Of a stretch of 64,000 nt of DNA, positions 53,691 through 62,297 are shown in pieces; the stretch's first letter is position 1, and every line of letters begins with the position of its first letter. Location of the stretch: NCBI RefSeq assembly GCF_013466785.1, contig NZ_CP059163.1, forward strand, positions 2,232,001 through 2,296,000, given 5' to 3'. Made by a program: the position numbers and the translations under genes. Under the pieces are notes generated by a model, which was given only the letters and a program-made list of their open reading frames with translations, made no database searches and was not told where the DNA came from. The DNA comes from Nocardioides marinisabuli. Its GTDB lineage: Bacteria; Actinomycetota; Actinomycetes; Propionibacteriales; Nocardioidaceae.

Positions 53691-55277
53691 CTACCCCCGG
53701 CGCTTCTCGCGGACGGCCGCCACCCGCTCGCGCAGCGGGCGCTTGCCGATCTGGCTGGCACGGCCGTGCAGGGCGGTGAGCATGGTGGCGAAGAGGGTGT
53801 CCTGCTCCTCGGTGCGCTCGAAGGTGGTCAGGTTGAGCACCGGCTTCATCCGCTGGCGGGTCACCGCCTTGGCGTAGGTGAACTCCTTGAGCCCGTCGGC
53901 GCCGTGGATGCGCCCGAACCCGGAGTCGCCGACCCCGCCGAAGGGCAGCGAGGGCACCGCGGCGAACGCGATGACGGCGTTGACCGAGGTCATCCCCGAG
54001 CGCAGCTGGCGGGCGATCTCGGCGCCCCGGCGCCCCGAGAAGACCGCGCCGCCGAGGCCGTACTTGCCGGCGTTGGCCTTCTCGACGGCCTCGTCCATGC
54101 AACCGACCCGGTTGACCACCACGGTGGGCCCGAAGGTCTCCTCGGTGACGGCCAGGGAGTCCTCGGGCACGTCGACGAGGACCACCGGCTGCGCGAACCG
54201 GTCGTCGACCGACTCGGGGCCGCCGACCACGGCACGCCCGCCGCGGGCGATCGCGTCGTCGACGTGGCTGCGCACGACCTCGAGCTGCGAGCTCATCGTC
54301 ATCGGGCCGAGCTTGGCCTCGGCGTCGACGCCGGCGTGGACCGCGCGGGCCCGCTCGGAGAGCCTGCCGATGAAGTCGTCGGCGACCTTCTCGTGCACGT
54401 AGACCCGCTCGACGCCGATGCAGGTCTGCCCGGCGTTGGAGAAGGCGCCCCAGGCCGCGGCCTCGGCGGCGGCGTCGAGGTCGGCGTCCTCGTCGACGAT
54501 CAGGGCGTCCTTGCCGCCGGCCTCGATCACGACCGGGGTCAGGTTCTCGGCGCAGGTGGCCATCACCTTCTTGCCGGTCGCCGTCGAGCCGGTGAAGGCG
54601 AGCTTGTCGATGTCGGCGCGGCACAGCGCGGTGCCGGTCTCGCCCCAGCCGATCACGGTCTGGAGCAGGTGCTGGCCGGGCACCACCTCGCGCAGGCTGT
54701 CGGCCAGCCACACGCCCACGCCGGGGGTCAGCTCGCTGGGCTTGAAGACGACCGTGTTGCCGGCGCCGAGGGCGTAGGCGATCGAGCCCATCGGCGTGAA
54801 GACCGGGTAGTTCCAGGGGCCGATGACGCCCACGACGCCCAGCGGCAGGTACTCCACCGAGGCGCTGTGGTTGGCCAGCAGCAGGCCGGGGGAGACCCGG
54901 TGGCGCCCCAGCACCTTCTCGGCCTTGGCACCGATCCAGGCCAGGTGGTCGATGGCCAGGCCGATCTCGAGCTGGGCGTCGGCGTGCGGCTTGCCGGTCT
55001 CGGCGTGCACGACGTCGGCCAGCTGGGCCATCCGCCGGGTCAGCACCGCGCGCCACTGGCCAAGCACCTCGGCGCGGGCGTCGAAGCCGATGCCCGCCCA
55101 CCAGGCCGCCGAGGCCCGGGCCCGGGCGACGGCGGCCTCGACCGAGGCGGCGTCGTCGACGGCGTGCACCCCGACCACGTCGCCGGTGGCGGGGTCAAAG
55201 GACTCGAGCTTCTGCCGGTCCTGCTGGTGCTGCTGGTCCTGCTGGTCCTGCTGGTCCTGGGGCATGGTGTCGCTCAT
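53691..55277 (-). CDS. NAD(P)-dependent aldehyde dehydrogenase (succinic-semialdehyde type)
   Basis: The 528-residue ALDH has the cofactor-binding VVGVIGPWNYPVFTPMGSIAYALGAGNTVVFKPSELTP, FTGSTATGKKVM, the general base Glu in VVIEAGGKDALIVDEDADLDAA and the catalytic Cys in FSNAGQTCIGVERVYVHEKV. ETFGPTVVVNRV and SLPFGGVGDSGFGRIHG follow. The N-terminus carries a Gln/Asp run built from a 9-bp tandem repeat (about 55205-55262), probably unstable in length. It overlaps the GMC oxidoreductase upstream by 4 bases, so alcohol oxidation and aldehyde oxidation could be sequential. Confidence 0.93.
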   Translation of the reverse strand: MSDTMPQDQQDQQDQQHQQDRQKLESFDPATGDVVGVHAVDDAASVEAAVARARASAAWWAGIGFDARAEVLGQWRAVLTRRMAQLADVVHAETGKPHADAQLEIGLAIDHLAWIGAKAEKVLGRHRVSPGLLLANHSASVEYLPLGVVGVIGPWNYPVFTPMGSIAYALGAGNTVVFKPSELTPGVGVWLADSLREVVPGQHLLQTVIGWGETGTALCRADIDKLAFTGSTATGKKVMATCAENLTPVVIEAGGKDALIVDEDADLDAAAEAAAWGAFSNAGQTCIGVERVYVHEKVADDFIGRLSERARAVHAGVDAEAKLGPMTMSSQLEVVRSHVDDAIARGGRAVVGGPESVDDRFAQPVVLVDVPEDSLAVTEETFGPTVVVNRVGCMDEAVEKANAGKYGLGGAVFSGRRGAEIARQLRSGMTSVNAVIAFAAVPSLPFGGVGDSGFGRIHGADGLKEFTYAKAVTRQRMKPVLNLTTFERTEEQDTLFATMLTALHGRASQIGKRPLRERVAAVREKRRG

Positions 55278-56905
55278 CGGTGGTCCTTCCCGGAGGTGGC
55301 GCCGGCGCCGACCGCGGCGCGCCCGCGCAGCAGGTCGGCGGCCTTCTCGCCGATCATGATGGTGGGGGCGTTGGTGTTGCCGCGGGTGACCATCGGCATC
55401 ACGCTCGCGTCGACGACGCGCAGGCCCTCGACGCCGCGCACCCGCAGCTCGGGGTCGACGACCGCGCGGTCGTCGTCGCCCATCGCGCAGGTGCCGACGG
55501 GGTGGTAGAGGGTCTGGGTCTCGGCGCGCAGGTGCTCCTCGATCTGCGCGTCGGTGGGGTCGGCGCCCCACCGCATGGTCGGCAGCCCGGGCCCGGCGAC
55601 CAGCTCGGCCAGCGGGCCGGTGCCCACCACGTCGAGCATCCGGCGCACGCCCGCGACCATCGCGTCGAGGTCGGCCTGGTCGTCGTAGTAGCCGGGGTCG
55701 ATGTCGGGGTGCCAGCGCGGGTCGGCCGAGCGCAGCCGCAGCGAGCCGCGGCTAGCCACGTGCACGAGCGTCGGGGCGACGGTGACCTTGCGGCTGGTGG
55801 GCTCGTGCAGCCCGTTGTCCCAGAAGCCGCTGGGCGCCACGTGGGCCTGCAGGTCGGGGGCGGGCAGGCTCTCGCGGGTGCGCCAGAAGCCGCCGCCCTC
55901 ACCGACGTTGGAGGTCAGCGGCCCCCGGCCCATCAGCTTGGCGCGCGCGAAGGCGCCCAGGGTGTTGAGCTCGGCCAGGTCGGTGGTGCCGCGGGTCTCG
56001 AAGACCAGCGGCAGCGCCGGGTGGTCGTGCAGGTTGGCGCCCACCGCGGGCTGGTCGAGCACCACGTCGACGCCCACCTCGCGCAGGTGCGCGCCGGGGC
56101 CGATGCCCGAGAGCATCAGCAGCTGCGGGCTGTTGACCGCGCCGCCGCACAGCAGCACCTCGGCGGCGGCGTACGACGTCTGCGTGCCGCGCCCGTGCTG
56201 GTACTGCACGCCCACGGCGCGGCCGCCCTCGACGACGACCTTCTCGGCCAGCGCGCCGGTGCGCACGGTGAGGTTGGGCCGGTCGGCGGCGGGGTCGAGG
56301 TAGGCGCGGGCGGTCGACCAGCGCCGGCCCTGGTGGCAGGTGACCTGGTAGAGCCCGGCGCCCTCCTGGGTGGCGCCGTTGAAGTCGTCGTTGCGGGCCA
56401 TGCCGGTGGCCACCGCCGACTCGACCCAGGCGTGGGTCAGGTCGTGGGTGTAGCGGCGGTCCTCCACGTGCAGGGGGCCGTCCGTGCCGTGGAGGGGCCC
56501 GCCGAGGCGGCTGTTGGCCTCGGCCCGGCGGAAGTAGGGCAGCACGTCGTCGTAGCCCCAGCCGTGCGCGCCGTGGTCGTCGCGCCAGGTGTCGTAGTCG
56601 GCGGCGTTGCCGCGGATGTAGATCATCGCGTTCATCGACGAGCAGCCGCCGAGCGCCTTCATCCGCGGCCAGTAGGCGCGTCGGCCGAGCTGCTTCTGCT
56701 CGGTGGTCTGGTAGTTCCAGTCCCACCGGGTCTTGAAGAGGTTGGGGAAGGCCGCCGGGACGGAGATGTGGTCGGACTCCGCGGGGCCGCCCGCCTCCAG
56801 CAGCAGCACGGAGGTGCCCGGGTCCTCGGTGAGCCGGGCGGCCAGGACCGCGCCGGCGCTGCCGGCCCCCACCACCACGTAGTCGAAGCTCTCCCGCACG
56901 CTCAT
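55274..56905 (-). CDS. GMC-family FAD-dependent alcohol/choline dehydrogenase
   Basis: The 543-residue flavoenzyme starts with the ADP-binding FDYVVVGAGSAGAVLAARLTEDPGTSVLLLEAGG, then the GMC signature 1 region RMKALGGCSSMNAMIYIRGNAADYD and signature 2 GGAVNSPQLLMLSGIGPGAHL. The C-terminal active-site block LYHPVGTCAMGDDDRAVVDPELRVRGVEGLRVVDASVMP holds the catalytic His, and NTNAPTIMIGEKAADL ends the fold. It resembles choline or alkan-1-ol dehydrogenases. The ATG has GAAGGAGGG upstream. It is divergent from the liv operon across a 281-bp regulatory region. Confidence 0.92.
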   Translation of the reverse strand: MSVRESFDYVVVGAGSAGAVLAARLTEDPGTSVLLLEAGGPAESDHISVPAAFPNLFKTRWDWNYQTTEQKQLGRRAYWPRMKALGGCSSMNAMIYIRGNAADYDTWRDDHGAHGWGYDDVLPYFRRAEANSRLGGPLHGTDGPLHVEDRRYTHDLTHAWVESAVATGMARNDDFNGATQEGAGLYQVTCHQGRRWSTARAYLDPAADRPNLTVRTGALAEKVVVEGGRAVGVQYQHGRGTQTSYAAAEVLLCGGAVNSPQLLMLSGIGPGAHLREVGVDVVLDQPAVGANLHDHPALPLVFETRGTTDLAELNTLGAFARAKLMGRGPLTSNVGEGGGFWRTRESLPAPDLQAHVAPSGFWDNGLHEPTSRKVTVAPTLVHVASRGSLRLRSADPRWHPDIDPGYYDDQADLDAMVAGVRRMLDVVGTGPLAELVAGPGLPTMRWGADPTDAQIEEHLRAETQTLYHPVGTCAMGDDDRAVVDPELRVRGVEGLRVVDASVMPMVTRGNTNAPTIMIGEKAADLLRGRAAVGAGATSGKDHR

Positions 56906-57097
56906 CGGCCCTCCTTCTCGCGGCCCGGGCCCGATGCCCGCCGCGTGGGACCGACCGTATGCCGGGGTGGTCTGCGTCACAACGGCGGTGCCGGGTCGTG
57001 GACATGCCCGGCCCGTGATCCCGGTCTGGTCCACGCCGATCAGCGTCCCCACCAGCGCCGATGCCGCTCCGACCACCCCTGTCCGGGTGGGAGTGTC

Positions 57098-57172
57098 GAG
57101 AACTGGTTCCAATTCGGTGTGGGCACCATCACCTTTTTGGGGCACACTCGTTAAGAATTAGTACACGTTCTA
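57098..57172. promoter_or_regulatory. Two KstR-like operator sites upstream of the liv operon
   Basis: GAGAACTGGTTCCA (57098-57111) and TAGTACACGTTCTA (57159-57172) each match the TetR-family consensus TNNAACNNGTTNNA at all but one fixed position. Their spacing is 61 bp start to start. The second site is flanked by AAT on the left and GTT on the right, extending its symmetry, and lies 14 bases upstream of the GTG start of the binding-protein gene. KstR controls steroid catabolism in mycobacteria; another TetR regulator with the same core is possible. Confidence 0.55.
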
Positions 57173-57186
57173 GTTTTGGAGGTCCG

Positions 57187-58680
57187 GTGTCCGCTCGACG
57201 GTCCCTGCGTGACGTCCGACGCGCCGCCACGGCCGTCGCGGCGGGCTCGCTCTGCCTGGTGCTCGCCGCGTGCGGCTCCAACCTCGACCCCAACGACGTC
57301 GTCACCGCGGGCGGCACGCTCGGCGGCACCGGCACCACCGGCACGCTCGAGGGCGGCGACGGCACGCTCTCCGGGGGAGACCCCGGCAGCGGCGGCGTCC
57401 CCGGCACCGACGGCTCCAGCGGCACCAGCGGCAGCTCGGGCTCGAGCGGCTCCTCCGGCTCCGACGGCTCGTCCTCGGGCGGCGGCACGACCACCGACCC
57501 GGACGGCGACAACGCGCCAGACGGCGGCGGCAAGGCCGCCTCGTGCGACGGGTTCAAGAACGGGCCCGGCATCACCGACTCCACGATCACCCTGGGCAAC
57601 GCCTCCGACATCTCCGGGCCGGTGCCCGGGCTCTTCGAGGCCGCCCAGGACGCCACGAAGGCCTACATCGCCTTCTACAACAAGAGCAACCCCGACGGCA
57701 TCTGCGGTCGCTCGCTGGTGCTGAAGAACTACGACAGCCGCACCGACGCCGGTGCCGACCAGCAGGCCTACACCGCGGCCTGCAACGACGTCTTCGCGAT
57801 GGTCGGCTCGATGTCGGCCTTCGACTCCGGCGGCGCGCCGGTCGCCGAGAAGTGCGGCCTGCCCGACATCCGCTCGGCGGCCGTCACCCGCGACCGCAGC
57901 GGCTGCGCGACCTGCTTCGGTGCCCAGTCCACGGTCGCCACCGAGTTCCAGAACGCGGTGCCCGACTACGTGCTGAAGAACTTCAAGGCCGCCTCCCAGA
58001 AGGCCGCGATGCTCTACCTCAACGCCGGCGCCGCCGCCGAGAACGGCAAGACGCAGGCGGCCGCGATGACCGCACGGGGGATGAAGTTCGTCTACCAGCA
58101 GGGCATCGAGGTCTCCGACTTCAACTACGCGCCCTACGTGCAGCAGATGAAGGACCGCGGCGTCGAGTACGTCCAGTTCATCGGTGCCGCCAGCAACGCC
58201 CTCAAGCTGGCCCAGGCGATGGAGCAGCAGGGCTTCGAGCCCGACGTCTTCATGCTCGACCCGACCGCGTACACCCGTGAGTACCAGCAGGGCGGCAGCG
58301 CGGTGGAGGGCACCACCATCTTCACCAACTTCGTGCCCTTCGAGGAGGCCGGCAGCAGCCCCGAGACCCAGCTCTACCTCAGCTGGCTCCAGCAGGTGAA
58401 GCCCGGCGCGGAGCCTACCTTCTTCGGCGTCTTCGCCTGGTCCGCCGCGCGCCTGTTCGTGGAGCAGGCCAGCGCGCTGGGCGGCAAGCTCGACCGGTCG
58501 GCCCTGATCGACTCGGTGCGCAAGGTGTCGAGCTGGACCGCGAACGGCCTGCACTCCCCGCAGGTCGTAGGGCCCAAGCGCACCGGCGAGTGCTGGCGCT
58601 TCATCCAGCTCAAGGGCGGCCGGTGGGTCCCGGTCGGGGGCACGAAGTACACCTGCAACGGCACCACGACCGTGCGATGA
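57187..58680 (+). CDS. ABC importer substrate-binding lipoprotein (branched-chain type)
   Basis: The 497-residue lipoprotein has signal peptide AATAVAAGSLCLVLAACGS (lipobox LAAC), then a Gly/Ser-rich linker of about 90 residues and a type I periplasmic binding fold (about 115-490). Blocks: ITLGNASDISGPVPGLFEAAQDATKAYIAFYNKSNPDGICGRSL, YVLKNFKAASQKAAMLYLNAG and GVEYVQFIGAASNALKLAQAMEQQGF. The GTG has GGAGGTCC upstream. The ligand is unknown; related systems import amino acids, amides or steroid side-chain products. It ends in a 4-base overlap with the permease gene. Confidence 0.9.
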   Translation: MSARRSLRDVRRAATAVAAGSLCLVLAACGSNLDPNDVVTAGGTLGGTGTTGTLEGGDGTLSGGDPGSGGVPGTDGSSGTSGSSGSSGSSGSDGSSSGGGTTTDPDGDNAPDGGGKAASCDGFKNGPGITDSTITLGNASDISGPVPGLFEAAQDATKAYIAFYNKSNPDGICGRSLVLKNYDSRTDAGADQQAYTAACNDVFAMVGSMSAFDSGGAPVAEKCGLPDIRSAAVTRDRSGCATCFGAQSTVATEFQNAVPDYVLKNFKAASQKAAMLYLNAGAAAENGKTQAAAMTARGMKFVYQQGIEVSDFNYAPYVQQMKDRGVEYVQFIGAASNALKLAQAMEQQGFEPDVFMLDPTAYTREYQQGGSAVEGTTIFTNFVPFEEAGSSPETQLYLSWLQQVKPGAEPTFFGVFAWSAARLFVEQASALGGKLDRSALIDSVRKVSSWTANGLHSPQVVGPKRTGECWRFIQLKGGRWVPVGGTKYTCNGTTTVR

Positions 58681-60728
58681 GCTCCTTCCTCGCCTTCACG
58701 CTCTTCGGCCTGTTCAGCGGGGCGGCGTACGCGATCGCGGCCAGCGGGCTGGTGCTGACCTACAGCACCACCAGGGTCTTCAACATCGCCCACGGCGCGC
58801 TCGGCATGGTGATGTCGTTCGTGTTCTGGGACTTCAGCGTGCGCCAGGGGATGCCGCTGTGGCTGGCGCTGTTCCTGGTGCTCTTCGTGGTCGCGCCCGG
58901 CGTCGGCTGGTTCATCCAGCGCTTCGTGACCCGGGGCCTGGGGGAGGGGCCGGTCTCGGTCTCGCTGGTGGTCACCGTCGGGCTCCTCGTGGGGTGCATC
59001 GGCATGGCCACCCAGATCTGGCCGCCCGAGCCGCGCAGCATCCAGCCGTTCTTCCCCGGCAGCGACGTCGAGGTCCTCGGCATCTTCGTCACCGCCCACC
59101 AGATCCTCACCATCGCGCTGTCGGGGGTGGTCGCGGTCGGGCTCTACGTGCTGCTCAACCGCACCCGCATCGGCACCGCCATGCGTGCCTCGGTCGACAA
59201 CCCCGAGCTGCTCAAGCTCTTCGGCGGCAAGCCCGAGCAGGTCGCCGCGCTGTCCTGGGCGATCGGCACCTCGCTGGCCGCGCTGGCCGGCGTGCTGCTG
59301 GTCTCCACGGTCGGCCTCGACTACTACGCGCTGACCCTGCTGGTCATCAACGCCTACGCCGCCGCCATGCTCGGGCGCCTGAAGTCGCTGCCGCTGACCT
59401 TCCTGGGCGCGATGTCGCTGGGGCTGATGACCTCCTACGCCTCCGGCTACCTGCCCACCGAGGGCCTGCTCAACAGCGTGCGCAACGTCGTGCCGGCGCT
59501 GTTCCTCTTCGCCGTCATCGTCGCGATGCCCCAGGCCCAGCTGCGCATCGGCCAGGTCAAGGGCATCGTCTCGGCGCCGCAGCCCTCGCTGTTCCGGGCC
59601 CTGGGCTGGGCCGGTGCGCTGCTGCTGGGCGTGGCCTTCCTGGCCACCGCGTTCGGCGAGTCCAAGCTGCTGCTGCTCGGCACCGCGGCGACGTACGCGA
59701 TGGTGATGCTCTCGCTGGTGCTGCTGACCGGGTACGGCGGCCACGTCTCGCTGGCCCAGCTGACCTTCGCCGGCGTCGGCGCCCTGGCCTACATCAAGAT
59801 CGACCAGCCCAACCTGCTCGGGCTGGTGCTGGCCAGCCTGGTCGCGGCCGGGGTGGGGGCGCTGGTGGCGCTGCCGGTGATCCGGTTGACGGGGCTCTAC
59901 CTCGCGCTCTCCACGCTCGCCTTCGGCGTGATCATGGAGAAGATGGTCTTCCAGGCCGAGTTCGCCTTCGGCTTCAACGGCACGCTGGGTGCCGAGCGGC
60001 TCTCGGTGCTGGGCGTGCGCATCGAGTCCAGCGCCGCCTACGTGTGGGTGATGGCGCTGTTCTTCGTGCTGATGGGGCTCTGCCTGCTGTGGCTGCGCCG
60101 CGGCACCCTGGGCCGGATGCTGATCGCGCTGCGCGACAGCCCCGCCGCCTGCGGCACCCTGGGCCTCGACGCCCGGTGGTTCCGCGTCGGCCTCTTCGGC
60201 CTCTCGGCCGGCATGGCCGGCCTCGCCGGGGCGCTGTACGCCGGCCTGCGCGGCTCGGTCGGCGCCGCGGAGTTCCAGTACTTCAACTCGCTGCCGCTGC
60301 TGCTGCTCGCCGTGGTCTTCGGCGTCACCTCGGTCACCGGCGCGGCGCTGGGTGGCGTCGGGCTGATGCTGCTCCCGGTCTTCCAGTCCTCCAACCCCTC
60401 GGTGGCCGGGCTGATCTTCGCGCTCATCGGCTTCGGTGCGGTCGCGCTGGGCCGCGACCCCAACGGCCTGGCCAACCAGCTCTTCAAGCTCGGGCGGCTG
60501 CTCGACCGGCGCTTCGGCACCCAGCTGCGCGCCCGCATCCCGGTGCTCCCGGCCCCGGGCGAGGCCCAGCGACGGATGCACGCCGAGGCCGAGGCCAACG
60601 CCGACGCCGAGCCCTCGCTCTCGAGCGTGGGCCTGCACGCCGACCACCACTCCGACGGGTCCGTCGACCTGCCCCTCGCCACCGACCCGCGCCAGGAGGT
60701 GCCCGCGCATGCCGCTCCTCGAGGTTGA
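58677..60728 (+). CDS. Fused LivH-LivM branched-chain-type ABC permease
   Basis: The 683-residue protein joins two permeases normally encoded separately. The first half (about 1-295) is LivH-like: FLFGLFSGAAYAIAASGLVLTYSTTRVFNIAHGALGM and NRTRIGTAMRASVDNPELLKLFGG (coupling-helix region). The second half (about 310-620) is LivM-like: LVLLTGYGGHVSLAQLTFAGVGA, GLYLALSTLAFGVIMEKMVF and GRMLIALRDSPAACGTLGLDARWFRVGLFGLSAGMAGLAGALYAG. A His/Asp-rich cytoplasmic tail follows. One polypeptide thus forms the whole transmembrane pathway. Confidence 0.92.
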   Translation: MSSFLAFTLFGLFSGAAYAIAASGLVLTYSTTRVFNIAHGALGMVMSFVFWDFSVRQGMPLWLALFLVLFVVAPGVGWFIQRFVTRGLGEGPVSVSLVVTVGLLVGCIGMATQIWPPEPRSIQPFFPGSDVEVLGIFVTAHQILTIALSGVVAVGLYVLLNRTRIGTAMRASVDNPELLKLFGGKPEQVAALSWAIGTSLAALAGVLLVSTVGLDYYALTLLVINAYAAAMLGRLKSLPLTFLGAMSLGLMTSYASGYLPTEGLLNSVRNVVPALFLFAVIVAMPQAQLRIGQVKGIVSAPQPSLFRALGWAGALLLGVAFLATAFGESKLLLLGTAATYAMVMLSLVLLTGYGGHVSLAQLTFAGVGALAYIKIDQPNLLGLVLASLVAAGVGALVALPVIRLTGLYLALSTLAFGVIMEKMVFQAEFAFGFNGTLGAERLSVLGVRIESSAAYVWVMALFFVLMGLCLLWLRRGTLGRMLIALRDSPAACGTLGLDARWFRVGLFGLSAGMAGLAGALYAGLRGSVGAAEFQYFNSLPLLLLAVVFGVTSVTGAALGGVGLMLLPVFQSSNPSVAGLIFALIGFGAVALGRDPNGLANQLFKLGRLLDRRFGTQLRARIPVLPAPGEAQRRMHAEAEANADAEPSLSSVGLHADHHSDGSVDLPLATDPRQEVPAHAAPRG

Positions 60729-61589
60729 CCACGTCGTGGTCCAGTTCGGCGGCGTGACCGCCGTCAACGAGGCCTGCTTCGCCGCCGAGGCCGGCCGGGT
60801 CACCGGCCTGATCGGGCCCAACGGCGCCGGCAAGACCACCTGCTTCAACGTCATCTCCGGGCTCCAGCGACCCACCCGGGGCGCGGTGCGCTTCGACGGC
60901 CGCAAGGTGACCTCGGTGCCGGTGCACCGCCGCTCCAAGCGGGGCATGGGCCGCACCTTCCAGCGCCTCGAGGCCTTCGGCTCGCTCACCGTGCGCGACA
61001 ACGTGCGGGTCGCCGCCGACATCCACCGCGGCCTCCTGGGCGCGGTGCGCGGGATCGGGTCCTCCTCGCGCGGCGGCGTCGACGCGCTGCTGGAGCGGGT
61101 GGGCATCGCGGCGTACGCCGAGGAGCGGGCCGACTCGATCCCCACCGGCACCGCGCGGCTGCTGGAGCTGGCCCGCTGCCTGGCCGGCGACCCGAAGCTG
61201 CTGCTGCTCGACGAGCCGTCCTCGGGCCTCGACGAGACCGAGACCGACGACTTCGGCGACCTGCTGCGCGACCTGGCCGCCGAGGGCCGCGCGATCCTCA
61301 TGGTCGAGCACGACATGGACCTGGTGATGGGGGTCTGCGACGAGATCCACGTGCTCGACTTCGGCTCGGTCATCGCCTCCGGTGAGCCCCACGCGATCCG
61401 GGCCGACCCGGCCGTCCAGAAGGCCTACCTCGGCTACGCGCCCGAGGAGGACGACGCGGCCGCTGGCGCCGCCGGCGCCGTCGGCGCCGTCGAGGGGCCC
61501 GCCGAGCGCACCCGCACCGACCTGCCCGTCGTCGCCGACGACACGACCGTCCTGCCCGCCGTCGCGGCGGGCCCCGCCGGAGGTGCCCG

Positions 61590-61593
<4 letters not shown>
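60709..61593 (+). CDS. LivG-type ABC ATPase
   Basis: The 294-residue ATPase has Walker A LIGPNGAGKTTCFNVISGL, Q loop region GMGRTFQRLEAFGSLTVRDN, Walker B LLLLDEPSSGLD and H loop LMVEHDMDLV. The ABC signature is unusual, SIPTGTARLLELARCLA in place of LPYGxQRxLEIARAL, so the expected Gly-Gln pair is missing. A C-terminal Ala/Gly/Val extension of about 50 residues is not part of the fold. It overlaps the permease gene by 20 bases and livF by 4. Confidence 0.92.

Positions 61594-62293
<700 letters not shown>

Positions 62294-62297
<4 letters not shown>

Noticed and set aside
58374..61373. Nearly 1000-codon minus-strand frame across the liv permease and ATPase genes
   Set aside because: It is antisense to clearly conserved ABC transporter genes; the product is Gln/Gly/Arg-rich and lacks recognisable motifs.
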